Part shown: positions 1-11,400 of the stretch, piece after piece
How positions within the stretch are numbered: the stretch's first letter is position 1
Layout of the letters: each line of letters opens with the position of its first letter
NCBI RefSeq assembly: GCF_003597395.2
Contig: NC_133770.1
Span: 35,232,793-35,296,792, forward strand
From: Chelonoidis abingdonii
Taxonomy: Eukaryota > Chordata > Testudines > Testudinidae
Reading direction: 5' to 3'
DNA length: 64,000 bases
Position numbers and translations under genes: made by a program
The notes under the pieces: generated by a model
Databases searched by the model: none
What the model saw: only the letters and a program-made list of their open reading frames with translations
Told to the model about the DNA's origin: nothing

Positions 1-1239
1 AATGACTTTTTAAAAAGTGATGCTTACTATACATTTATTAACCCATGTCGTTTGTGTTAATAAAATAAATAATTCTTTGGAGTCAAGAATTGAATTTCAA
101 ACTGTTTGGCATTTTAGTTTATGACAACAATTTATTTGGCATTTAAATAAACTGTGAATGAAAATTGATTCACATTTTAGTTTTGAAAAAATATTAGCAA
201 AGCTGATATATTTATAACGGTAGAAGACATGCCAGAAGAAAATGTTTTGAAGCAAACTATTTGCTGTGCATTTTCTTAAGAGCAATTTCTTGTAGCTAAT
301 CATGAATTTAGAGTTTACTAACTACAGCTGGTCCATGTTACAAGTCACATTCTGATTTCAGTTATATCAGTATATCTGGGATAACTTCATTAATATACTC
401 TGATGTAACCGAGATCAGAATGTGGCCCTGTGTATCTTAATGTTTCTCGCCAAATTAACCGGATATGAGTTCAGCGTCCAATGACAAAAACAAGAAGTTG
501 CAGTTTAAAATTTATACGGAAAATGGGTTGTACCATTTCCCATTTCAATCATTAATATGCTTATAAAGACTGGACCATATGCTACCTTAGATCCATGTAT
601 GGCATTGGGGAATCCTACCTTGAGATCAAGACGAGAGTGTAACCTATTAAGAGAATGTCTTTGCGTTATACCTCTACATAATTATTGTGAGGTCATGAGA
701 ACCAAATGTTAGCATTTTAATACCCACTGTAGTCTTCAAAAGAAAACAGAAACCTGCATAGCTTAAATCTTTTAGACATTCTGTATTTGGTTTGTACATC
801 CCTCAGCCATTTCACTCCATTCTCACATATCATTGACATTGTTAAATAGGAGAACAGACTGAAATGATATGTAGTATTGTCAGCTCATGAAATGATAGAA
901 TAGTGAAAAAAAGAAAAAATATTTACATTCATACATATTCCTTATGTAAGAGCTTCTGCTTAACGGATACATATATCATCTGCTGTTATATATGTGGTCA
1001 ATTAAGACAGAAAGTTATCTGTCCAGAGTAGGTCTTAGTGCAGATCTACTGTATATAGAATTGATCAGCCTCCTGGCTTTAGTTTGATGTATCTCAAGTT
1101 TTCCAGTATGATTTTGTTTAATCTTTAGTTTAAAAATATATTTATATTAGGTAACCAATTTTTGCTGGTCCCTTTGGATAGGTTCCACCATATATTGTTC
1201 TGATGCACTCACTGAATATATGAAGAACTGAGAACCTCA
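1..1239. other. AT-rich non-coding DNA, nothing recognised
   Basis: No open frame with protein-like composition, no inverted repeat and no repeat family that I recognise. The one 68-codon frame in this stretch is AT-driven and has no domain character. Confidence 0.6.
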
Positions 1240-1340
1240 TTTATTTATTCTTATTTATTATCATTTATACTGTGGAGGTACCTAGAGGCCAGGTTTCCAT
1301 TGTGTTAAGCATCGTACAATAATATAACAAAAAGATCTAA
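1240..1340. repeat. Interspersed repeat fragment, same family as 29340-29430
   Basis: A TTATTTATT-rich start is followed by a 'tgtggaggtacctagaggcc' segment and a 'tgttaagcatcgtacaa..aacaaaaag' end. The copy near 29340 shows the same order of blocks: ATTTATT, 'gtggtagctcttagagacccc', then 'agtacaaacacataacaaaaagg'. Two diverged copies in one window indicate a dispersed family. I recall this as a common reptile repeat but cannot give its class. Confidence 0.5.
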
Positions 1341-2058
1341 CAATATTAGTGAGATCTGGATGTGTGTCAAAAACCTAAGTTAATCTTTGCCCAACGGTTT
1401 ATTAAAATTTTAACATTGTAATTATCGTGATATGTTCTTCAAATGCTCTATCTATTGGTCACTTATTGATACAGAATCTTCTGCACTATTACAGTTAAAG
1501 AAAATTAAAAAAAACACCCAACTTCCTGGAATGTCACTGTTTTGTGAGCTAGGGCTGATAAACAAAGCAAAATTGAAAATAAAAAGGATTAAATGCCAGG
1601 GTGGAGAGTTTGCAAACTTCTTGAGACGGATGGATTGTCATTAATTTTACTTTGTGTGTTACCTAGCACTGTAGGAGAGCCAGAACAAATACAAATAATG
1701 AGGAAATTAAGACTTGCAAACCTGGAAAGGAAGGTAGCTTAAAAAAAACTTCAGAGACTGGTTGATTTTGAAGATGTTTGATCTTTATTTTTAGACATTT
1801 GTACTCAGGAGCATGTTTGGTTTCTCGTGTTTTCATTACTGTTGCTTTTTTCCTTTTTTCCCCCTCTCACTTTTCTCTTTTCCGTCTTCAGATTCCTGGG
1901 AAGTTTGTGACTGACACAGCCTGATCCTGTGCACTTTGTAAGCACCCTCAACTCCCACTGATTTGCACTGGGAGCTGAAAGTGCTTAGTACTACAACCTT
2001 GTGGGAGGCATTCAGCATATTATAAGATCCGACCCATGATCACAGATGTCATTTATGC

Positions 2059-2061
<3 letters not shown>
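1341..2061. other. Unique AT-rich DNA, nothing recognised
   Basis: Includes a 70-codon plus-strand frame and a C/T-rich patch around 1845-1885. Neither shows motifs, splice context or repeat homology that I can support. Confidence 0.5.

Positions 2062-2090
<29 letters not shown>
2062..2090. repeat. (TG)n microsatellite
   Basis: An uninterrupted run of about 14 TG dinucleotides, directly visible. It is long enough to be polymorphic in length. Confidence 0.97.
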
Positions 2091-2092
<2 letters not shown>

Positions 2093-3690
2093 CTTACAAA
2101 ATGGTGCTGTGATTCTGTGTTGTCCTTGCCAACTTTTCCTCTCAATTTAATATTTTCAGAAATGAACATGTACTTTTAAAATGGGCTATACAATCTAAAG
2201 CATAACCTGAATACAATGTAACCTGTCTTGAGGGGCCAGCAAAAATTCTAGTATTAATGATTTCTGCAAGTTTGAAAAAAATTGCACAGGAATCCTTGGG
2301 GATACTTTAAAATAAATGGTCACTTAAAACCAACTGCAGGAGGTGCTAGCTACAGACCCCAGTGTAGTCAAGAACCAAAATTAGGAAGTGGAATATCACA
2401 TATAGTATTTAATGCACAAAATGATAGAACTGAAATTTGAGGGTTACACAGTTAAAATAACTTTGCTGATGGAACTTTACCTTTTGCATTTATCATATTG
2501 GGCAATATTGCATTAATATAGATTTTCTTTGGGGAGAGATTGCATTTAATTTTTTTAATGTTGTTTTTAGACAAAAGAGAAACAAGAAATTACCTGTGCT
2601 AAAATGGCCAGTTTGTTTATGTTGTAAACAGACTGAGAATTTTAAAACTCAAGTTGCCTTTTTAGTACTTTAGCTCTTTGCACACTTTTTGAATTTCTTT
2701 CAGTTTTGACAATGAAAATCAATTAAGTCAATTTCACAGTTGTTTCTAGTCAGTTTCTCTTCTTGCTTAAGTTGATGGCAAGATAAAATTCCCATGCATT
2801 TTAATAAAAGCAGGATCAAGCCAGTTATTTGGTTGCAGACAGTTTTGTTGCAGGGTAGCAGCACATTGTTTTTCATGATTTGTGCTGGCTTTTTCATTAT
2901 AGCAGAGAAGAATATATTTTTAAATTAAAACTTTGAATTTGACAATATTGAAATGTAACAAAAAATCCAGAGAGATCTAAAAATCATGGGTTAAGCAATG
3001 ATTGTGTGGCCACAGCTTTCTCCTGCCGTCAATGTTACAACAGTGTGTTTAATTGAGACCATTACAGCTTCCCTCATATAAATGTTCTTACCATTAGGTT
3101 GAAAGCAACAGTCCCTGTGCCTGCCCTGGACCTGTGTCTGGCCAGGGGGGAAAAATATACAGTGCTGTCATCATGGGACAGCACTATTGGCAGGTGCCTC
3201 TGAAATGGTAGACAATGCCAAGAGAGTATGCCCAAAAGTGATTGGCAGTTGCTTGAACCTTTTTATGTTTATATCCTCCCTCAAATTTAGCAAATGCTCC
3301 AGTCCTCAGTGAGGACTATGCCCCTGCCACGTTTCAGACTTCATCCATCTAGGCTTATTGAAAACATGTGGTTAATGTGTGACCTAAAGGGAAAGAATAT
3401 CTTTTTTCCCATTCTCCCATTGCCCAAAATAACTGAAGAGATTTTGCAGAAAAGAAAGAGAAAGAAAGAAAAGAATGAGAAGTGCCTTTAAAAAGAGGCC
3501 AGCCCAAAATATGACTGTTTCAGGAACTTATGAGTGTGTGAAAACAGATGGCTAGATTGGTCATAAATTGTTTTGCAGCTTCAGCAATGGAGAGCATGAC
3601 CAATAATAATTACTGTAATAAGGAAATTGGTAAGACAATTAACATTTAAATAAGAAATATTCAATGAGCGTGTAGAAACTGACAAGGAAA
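2091..3690. other. Unique non-coding DNA, nothing recognised
   Basis: AT-rich, without long open frames or clear terminal repeats. The A/G-rich stretch at 3450-3475 is simple purine sequence that makes a short lysine-rich frame by chance. Confidence 0.5.
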
Positions 3691-4072
3691 CTGTGGTTTT
3701 GTCCATATGAGAAAATTGTACAGATTTAACTAAAGTGCTTTAGAAACTGATTTAGTTAAATGAGTTTAACACCTGTATGTGGGCACTCTTGTTGCAATTT
3801 AGGCTATTGGTTAAGCTTAGGTCAATAAATGATCAATTTAAAGGGAGGTTTCAAAGGCACAAAGGAAAGGTACATGTCCAATTCCCATTGAAAGTGTATG
3901 GAGTTTGGTGCTTAACTCTCCTTTGTGCCTTTGAAAATCTACTTCAGAAGCTAAATTGACATAAACCAGAGTGAGACTGTCCACACAGATGATTGCACCA
4001 ATTAAATAAATTAATTCTGAAACAGATTTAGTTAAGTCAGTACAAGTTTCTCATGTGGAGAAGGCCTTATAT
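3691..4072. repeat. Cluster of short palindromic repeat fragments
   Basis: Two segments, near 3698-3792 and 3974-4072, share 'tgtcca' starts, a central 'gatttagttaa' block and a 'tgtgg/gagaag'-type end. They resemble short inverted-repeat elements of reptile genomes. Between them is a hairpin: TTTCAAAGGCACAAAGGA at 3849-3866 is repeated as an exact reverse complement at 3919-3936 around a 52-bp spacer. This is probably a small non-autonomous DNA element; class unknown. Confidence 0.55.
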
Positions 4073-4904
4073 TCAGTCCTGCTAACTCTTACTCATGTCA
4101 GCAATTCCTGCTGAAGAGAGTGAAATTACTTGCTTAAGTAAGACCTGCTCACAGCCTTTACAGGGTGGGGTAGGTTGCACACCAAAGTGCACTCCTTGCA
4201 ATCTTGAATGTGGGGGCTTTGTCCTGCCAGTGGGAAGAAAAGGAGCTGTGGCATCTTTAAGAGTCCCTCCCAACCTTGGGTTAAAAAGGGAAGGAAAGAG
4301 GAACATCACCTGAGCCAGGAGCTGACTGGAAGGGGCTCAGGTGGGATACTGGACCATGCACACCTGGGGGACGGAGAATACTTATATTTCATTCCCTCCA
4401 CACAGAGCCCTCTGTCATGCTGGAGCAGCAGTACCCTGGGCTCAGAGTAGGCTCAGGTGTTTTGGTCTGCTGTTAGGTATTGGACTACCTGGGAAGGAAT
4501 TTTTCCCTCATTGCCGATTGGCTGGGGTGGGGTGGTGTTTGCTGCCTATGTCAAAGCAGCTCATGGATGTGCTGGGGTAGGGTCAGGAGTTCTGTTCAAG
4601 TTGTCACAACTTGACATGTGTCCAGTGCACATACTCATTCTATTGGGCATCTGGTTCCCCGATAAACTGGAATTGGAAGCAGATTCAGGGGAAGGCATCG
4701 CCTAAAGAAGCTGGGGAAAGGAGATACGGCTCCTAATGTCTGATACAGCAGGGAGACAGCCTGCTTTCCTCAACCTCTTAGCACTCATACAGGATGAGGG
4801 CAATGGGGTCCCAGCAATGGGTTGGGGCCAGGTTGGGAAGGGGAAGGACTGACAGCAGTCCTCCCCAAACAGGTGGAAATGATTAAGAACGGAATGATGA
4901 CCAT
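4073..4904. repeat. Possible unclassified interspersed repeat, GC-richer block
   Basis: This block is clearly GC-richer than its surroundings. It includes a 'ctgggaaggaatttttccc' segment near 4488-4506 that I associate with a dispersed reptile repeat. Several overlapping frames of 70-80 codons cross it in all directions, which is expected from composition. No domain or terminal repeat is visible. The limits are those of the composition change. Confidence 0.3.
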
Positions 4905-5866
4905 TATTCCTGAGTTATGAGTTATTGCTGGGTAGTCCCCAGATGAGTTAAGTTAACAAAGTTGCAGCCTAATTAAACTACATCTCTTGAATCCTGTCTG
5001 TCTTCGTGCATGTACAGAACAATAAAAGCAGGGACTCCTAATATAGCAGACAAAGGGAAAAATTCTTCAGCCCACAGAAAGTCAGCAGAAGTTCTGAGCA
5101 TAAGTAACCTGCCATTGTTCTGCTGCTTGGGGAGGAATGGTGCAGAGGCTGCACAGAACAGAGATCTTGAGCAATCTCCCCATTGGATCTGTGGAAGGGG
5201 CTCGGAATAAAGCTGGGACATGGCACCTTTGCAGATCCACTGTGTATTTATGGGGGAGGTTTGGGGCAGGCATGTGCAGTGGCTGCAGAGCCATTCCACT
5301 GATGCTTTACCATCTGGGAGAGGGAGGAGAGGAGAATCTGTTTTCTCTGACTCCTGGGAAGCCCTAATGCAAAGCCCTTTTACTAGACATTTGTGCAGGA
5401 GGGAGGAGTTGGGCCAAAGAAAGTGAAAAATATGACATGAGAAAAAGAAAATTCAAGTGAAATGTGACGGGAAGAACAAAACAAATTTCCACAGATAAAA
5501 ATATGTGACTGCTCCTTGGGGTCTGGCTTTGAAATCACACGCTTCACTCTGTCATTGACAAGAGAGATTCCCTTTCTAGTACAAAGCTGTAGCTTGAGAC
5601 AGACTGACCTGCTGCTTTGCTGAGCTTGAACTGGCAACTTTCTTGTTGTGCCTGACATTGAAATGTTCCTGTTTTGCATACTGGATTTTTGGTTGCTCAT
5701 CACTCATGGAAGCTTCCACTCATATACTAACATCTGCATGTACAGGGAATAAAATTGTCATGGGCAAAACACCTTTTTGCTTGGTGAATTTTACACCTAA
5801 AAATTCCACTCTTCTTGTGTGCACATATGTTAATGCACCAAAACGTATATGCAGGTGTGCAAATGC
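4905..5866. other. Non-coding DNA, nothing recognised
   Basis: Overlapping short frames on both strands at 4973-5703 show no motifs and no splice-site pattern, and they vanish where composition changes. I see no gene here. Confidence 0.5.
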
Positions 5867-6154
5867 CAGGAGCGGCGCCAGGGTTTTTGCTGCCCTAGGC
5901 GGGGGTCCTTCCGCGCTCCTGGTCGGTGGCAATTTGGCGGTGGAGGGGCCCTTCCACGCTCCTGATCTTCAGGGCACTTCAGCGGCGGGTCCCAGAGCGA
6001 GTGAAGGACCCGCCGCAGAATTGCCGCTGAAGACCCGGAGCGCGGAAGGACCCCCAGCTGCCGAATTGCCGCCGAGGACCGCAAAATGCCGCCCCCCCAA
6101 ATCTTGGTGCCCTAGGCGACTGCCTAGGTTGCCTAAATGGAAGCGCCGGCCCTG
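5867..6154. mobile_element. Non-autonomous hAT-type element (MITE) with 8-bp target duplication
   Basis: The element starts CAGGAGCGGCGCC and ends GGCGCCGGCCCTG, imperfect terminal inverted repeats of the CAGGG type. It is flanked on both sides by the identical 8-mer GCAAATGC (5859-5866 and 6155-6162). An 8-bp duplication with CAGRG-like ends is the signature of hAT-superfamily insertion. The 288-bp body is very GC-rich and unlike its flanks, which explains the chance 219-codon frame crossing it. It has no transposase coding, so it would have been moved in trans. The exact duplication argues for a fairly recent insertion. Confidence 0.9.
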
Positions 6155-8923
6155 GCAAATGCACCCAAATGAACATGCACAATACGGAGAACTGTCATTT
6201 GAACATCCATTCCAGGATGGGTATGTTAGCAGGAGTGGAGTGAAAGAGGGATGTATTTTTAGCATTCCCTCCAGTAAACTTAAAGGAACGGGGAACCTAT
6301 AAAAATTCATTTCGTTCTGGAAAAAAGTCTGAATTGAAACTTCATACCTGGGATGGTGTTTCTGTGTGTTCCATTCTGTTTCCACTGTTTGATAGAAATA
6401 AAACAACTCCTGGTGACATACTGGTAAATTTTACTTGTACCACGGTCTATTGGCTTGGCCTGTGTTCTTCTGCAATATTAGAGAGGTGCTGTTGATACTG
6501 CTGTATTTAAGGCTGTATTGGTGTTTCCATTAAAATTCTTTTTAATCCAAGACTTTATAACCCAGCTGTTAAAATTCAGTCTGGACTGAAACTTGGCATA
6601 GATGGGAGTTTATTCTCCTATCTGGGTATAGTAGATTTAAGCAGGTACATCCCAATAATACCAGTCTGAGTTATACATGTAAATCCCTGATGTGTTGATG
6701 GGACAATAAAACTCAAGGCATCTTACCAGGAGTAGAGATGTGTGAATACCTTTTATTTCCTTTGTGAAATTGGAGAAAAACTGTTTTTTCAATGGTTTGG
6801 GGAAAACCAAAATGTTTTTTCTTTAATTCTTCTGGGTTCTTTCTTTCTGTCTCTCTCTCACATACACATACTTCTTTCAGAGAAAAAGAAAAACTGTCAT
6901 TTTGCTGTGAAAATATTTTAACTTAGTTGACAAATGTGTGAACCGCCTTAGTTTGTTGCCCCAAGATATCATTTGATCACTTCTCATGTTGAAAACTTGT
7001 GTTCACTGGTGAAAATGGTGAAATTTTATTGATTAAATATACATATTGATGAAAAATTAATAGTTGATAGTTTCATATAGCCAATTTTTTAACTGATTTT
7101 TTAAAATTAAAGTTTGAACGGTAGGGTAGAAATTAATTATAGTTAAAAAATCTCTTCAGTACAGCACTGCAAAATCAGTTTTTGTCACTATATTTTTTTC
7201 CATTTTGGTCTGAAATGTCATGTATTGGACACTGCCAGAGTATATGGCCCAATACCCTTATATAATATAGCAAATCCTATTGCCTTTTGTAGGTTTGTGG
7301 CTTTTGAAAGCCACGCCATAATTTTAAAAACTGCTTTATGTGTTTAACAGAAATTTTGAGGTCACTTGTCCTTAATGGGAATATCTGAAACATAATGATG
7401 GAAGTAGGTTATTGAGACCAGACTTCTGCTCTTACATACATGTACAAATGGACTATTACAAGAGAGAGTTGACACTAATGGCAAGTGGCGATAGATTGAG
7501 GAAGCAGAGCTTTGATCTGTGCATGCACTAGGTTTAGACTGTGAATTGATTTATATTCTTTTACTCCAAAATCTCATTAGCTTCAAACTCATAATGGCGG
7601 GAAACTTGTCAGATCAACTTATCTTGTGATATTTCTGCCATCTTGAGGGGGGAAACTCATGAGAACCAGTTCTAGTGAGATTTCTACATTTTGGACCAAA
7701 AACCATAACTGAAACAAGGAGCCAGTGTTGGACTCAAGTCTATCCAGCCCATCCCTCTACAAAATTCAAAAGGGGTGGGATTTAAGGTTCCAGTTTTGGC
7801 TTCTCTCTGTTACAAAGATACAGGCCTTCAAGAAAGACTAGATTTCTAAACTTCCATGAATAATAAATGCTAGATATTATTTGATGCCTTTTCAGTTTTT
7901 TTTAAGAAGCAGTTGCAGAAATAACCACACATTTTACATAATGTGATGGTGTCTGAAATATACACTCAGTTCACAACAAGGTATATGTGAGAGAGTTTTA
8001 TGAGAGACAAAAAGCAAACCAAATGAACAAAAAAACCCAGAGAGACAAAAGTTTAAAGCAAGAGACTAAATTGGAAAAGGAAGTTGTATTGCAAAAAACC
8101 TGGAAAAGTAAGAACAACTTATATCAAAAAGAGAATGAAATGAAAAATTTGAGGGTTAGAACAGCTGAAAAGGGACACAAAAATAAATGGTTAAAGCAAA
8201 ATTCTAATGAGTCAGGAAATGTCGTCTTCTTAATTCTTCACAAGCCTTGAATCTTAATATGAAAGACTTTCGTTGTCTAGGTCTTTCACCTGTGGCTAGT
8301 GGCTAAGGTTATGATGACCAAATCTTTTGGTATTGGACTGACTTTTCAGGTTAGAATGAACTGCTTTGCCAAGATGCTCAGTTATGACATTAAAATGTAC
8401 CATTATTTCAAAAGCCAGTTTTCAATCCCTCCCTCCTACCTTCAGGTTGATTTAGACAACAGATGCACAGAAGGCAATGCAACATTCAAAATCATCTGTC
8501 AGCTGAACCTGGGAGGAAAGATGGCCAGCTGACTGAAGCCAAAATTCCTTAGATGTTACAGTGTTTTACGTTTCTAAATGAAAAAACTCTCTTTCCAGCA
8601 TGAAGTACTAGCCAAGTGCCTGAGCTGTGGTATCTCAGACTAGCTTAAAGTTGGAATATTAGAATCTTGTGGTCATTTGTGACTCTTGACAGATTTACAC
8701 TATTGAAGTTAAAGTTAAATGTTGTTTTCTCTATTTCCCTTTATTTTGTCTGCTTCCTTCTTTCTCTCTCAGCTACTATTTGTCATCTTAAATCCAGCTT
8801 CCTGAAAAAATCAGGGTTTTTTCATAAACTAGTGCTGGAGGAGTGAACTGCTTCAAGTTCTTTTTGTTAGCAGACATTTCTGTGTTATACTATTATTTGT
8901 CTAATGCTAGCAGTGTGCTAGAC
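6155..8923. other. AT-rich DNA, no gene supported
   Basis: Mostly unique sequence. An 87-codon lysine-rich frame at 7987-8250 and a 77-codon frame at 8299-8532 are noted, but both have AT/purine-driven composition and no recognisable domain. The A/T-rich 6735-7100 part may hold remnants of an AT-rich element related to the one at 20192. Confidence 0.45.
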
Positions 8924-9241
8924 CAGGGCTTCTCAGAACAATTTTTTTGGTGGCACCAGAGTGCAGCCATCATCCCTTGTTGGTAGCCACTCTAATAATT
9001 TTTCCTGAAGCCTACTGATCGTACACACTGGCCCCACATGTCTGAAGAGCCGCTGCCTGGAACCTCCAGGAGGCTGCGTGGGGAGGGTGGTGATCCCCTG
9101 CTGGTGGTGCCAGCAAACACCAAGACAGCCAGAATCCACAGCTGGGCACTACATGGAGGGGCCGTTGTTTTGCCCTGCCCCCTACAAGGAGGCTGTCATG
9201 CTGCAGAAAAATTCCCTGGTGGCTGCATTTGAGAAATGCTG
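8924..9241. mobile_element. Old hAT-like element, imperfect ends
   Basis: The left end CAGGGCTTCTCAGA and the reverse complement of the right end, CAGCATTTCTCAAATG, form imperfect inverted repeats of the 'CAG..TTCTCA' kind. Flanking 8-mers TGCTAGAC (8916-8923) and TGCTAACA (9242-9249) share only the first five bases, so the target duplication is decayed or uncertain. The interior is GC-richer than the flanks. A related 'CAGCACTTCTCAGATGTGG' end occurs at 40604. Confidence 0.6.
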
Positions 9242-10640
9242 TGCTAACACTTTCTGGACAGATATAAAGACAAACGGTAAAATGCTGGCCCCACTGAAGT
9301 CAGTGGGAGTTTTGCCATTGATAGTGTGGAGTCAGAGTTCCACCCTAGGTTCCGTAACAAAAATAGTCACCCTGGGCTAGATTCACAAAGCCCTTAGGCA
9401 TTGCAATGCCTAACTCCTAGCCGCTCTACCATCCAGTGCAATTCATAGTCCTGGATTGGATGCTCTGGAGAGCTAGGTACCTTCTCAGAAGCCAGCAAGC
9501 AGGGAGCCATCTAAATGCAGAGGAAGGGGTAGGGCTTAAGACCCAGGTCCACAAAGGTACTTAGGCGCCCAACTGACAGGCCAGAGGTAGGAATCTATCT
9601 TAGCTTGGGATTCTTCTGGAGTTAGCTGTCTAAGCTAGGCCATTCTTTTCTTGTGATGGGGCGGGGGAAGAGGAGGGAGAGAGAGATCGATAGAGATTGA
9701 TCTTCCTCTCTTATTATAGCCAATGGCCAGGCACTCATCTGAGATTTGGCAGACCTGTTTTCAAATCCCTACTCTGTCTGATTTGGAGTAGAGACTCCCC
9801 CATCTCAGGTGAATGCTGTGTTGGTTGATGGTATATTATGCATTGCAGTGATGCACTGAAATTCACTGCTCTCCTACGTTCCTCTCTTTTATGTTGGTTA
9901 GATGTTGCCTCCATTGATTAGGACGTGATAATAATTTCCTTGCATTGTCAGATAAGCTCATTGCACAGGAAGGTTTAATCCTTTATTATTTTTTGCTGAC
10001 AAAACATTCATTGACTTCAGTGGGGTTCCTGACAGCAGTAAAACATTGTTTTCAATGTGGTTGTACAGGGGTAAATGAAAGCACAGTTTAACTCATTTAA
10101 TTTCTTTTCATGGGAATAATGTATATCATTGATTCGTCATACAACTTGGAGTCCTCCTACTTGAGTAATATTTATTGGTGTAATTGCCATACCATCATCA
10201 TTATTGACTCTCAGCAGTACTGAATATTTAGTAATACTTTTGAACTGGAAGTATATGAAAAATGCTATGGAAGTCTGGACATTTCAGGAGATTGAATTTG
10301 TACATGTAACTAGGGCACTCCACTATATTGTATATTTCTTTATTTGGCTCTCTATCGTGATAACACCTCCTGCAATATTAAAGTCTGTTGCATTGTCTTC
10401 CTGCTTATTTAACTACTTCAGCTAGGATCATTTTAATTGTTACCCATTAGAACATTCTAAAGCTAAAGGAAATGCTATTGATTAGGAAATCTTGCCCTGA
10501 TGTTTTATGCCTGTCCACAGGTTATTATGCTTCACCATTACAATTAAGTGTTCCTATTATAGGCCTAATCCCGCTTTTCTTTCTTACCCCAAATATCCAT
10601 TCAAGTAAATGAGAGTTGGGGTTAAGTAAAGAGTGTAGTA
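9242..10640. other. Repeat fragments in otherwise unique DNA
   Basis: Short pieces resemble dispersed reptile repeats: a 'gaagtcagtgggagttttgcc' motif near 9297 (compare 17800), a 'cacaaagg..cttaggcgcccaactg' piece near 9550, and a 'tctgatttggagtagag..cccccatctcaggtgaatg' piece near 9780. None has definable borders. The rest shows no gene. Confidence 0.4.
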
Positions 10641-10881
10641 TACTCCTGAGGGAATTCTAATGAAATATTCTGCATCAAAAAATTAAAAATTCTGCGCAAA
10701 ATATTTTAAAATTCTGTATTTTTTGCCAAAATAACATGATATAATCATATCATTTTCAATTATTTGCTGACAAAAATGATGTGATTATATTGTTAGTTTC
10801 TGTGTTATTTTGACAATTAAAATATGCAGTACTTTGCAGAATTGTAATTTTTTTTTTTGGTGTGGAATTCCCTCAAGAGTA
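10641..10881. mobile_element. Short inverted-repeat element (MITE)
   Basis: TACTCCTGAGGGAATTCT at 10641-10658 is matched in inverted orientation at 10864-10881, 16 of 18 positions. The 205-bp interior is very AT-rich and repeats 'aaaattctg'-type words. A clean target duplication is not visible; a TA duplication with one mismatch is possible. I recall longer versions continuing into a G-rich block like the one that follows here, so the true element may reach 11400. Confidence 0.7.
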
Positions 10882-10889
10882 TCAGGGTT

Positions 10890-11400
10890 CTGTGTGGCGT
10901 AATCTAGGTGTGGGAGGGTCTGGGTACAGGGGGAGAATCTGGATCCACAGGGGCTCAGTGCACAGTTCTGAGTACAGGAGGAATGAGACTCTGCAGGGGA
11001 GTCCAGGTGAAGGTGGTTAGGGCTCCGTTGGGGCTGGAGGAGTGGACCAGGGTGGGGCAAGGGGGTCAAGGTGCAGCTGGTTGGGGCTCAATGGGGTAGG
11101 AGGTCTGGGTGCAGGGGGCTCCTGAGGCAGGGGATGAGGCTTGTCAGAGTGGCCGTCTGGGGGACTCATAGGGGGGTTGGGTGCGGTGGGCTCCTGATGT
11201 GAAGGGGCTCAGTGGAGGGAGGGTTCTGGGTGTGCAGGTGGGGGGAGGGGTCACTGTACAGGGAGCTGCTCCCCCTGTCTACCCAACCCCTGTGCATCTG
11301 GACCCCCTCCCAACCCCCCCTCCCTAAGCCTCGTCCCCTCACACCTGGAACCCCCCTCCTCAAGCTTCACACTCCCCCCTGCCAAGCTCAAGCTGAGGCT
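10890..11400. repeat. G-rich then C-rich mirror-like block
   Basis: About 370 bp of G-rich, loosely repeated 'gggtctgggtgcaggggg' words are followed after about 11265 by about 130 bp of C-rich words ('ccccctcccaacccccc'). The turning point lies in the near-palindrome CAGGGAGCTGCTCCCCCTG. This suggests a degenerate tandem array meeting an inverted part of itself. Short frames on both strands are by-products of composition. Confidence 0.6.

Noticed and set aside
5643..6302. 219-codon open frame, longest on the plus strand
   Set aside because: It runs through a hAT MITE with a defined duplication and into its flanks on both sides; composition is explained by the GC-rich element.
7987..8250. Lysine-rich 87-codon frame
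   Set aside because: A-rich sequence, no domain and no exon borders; probably chance.
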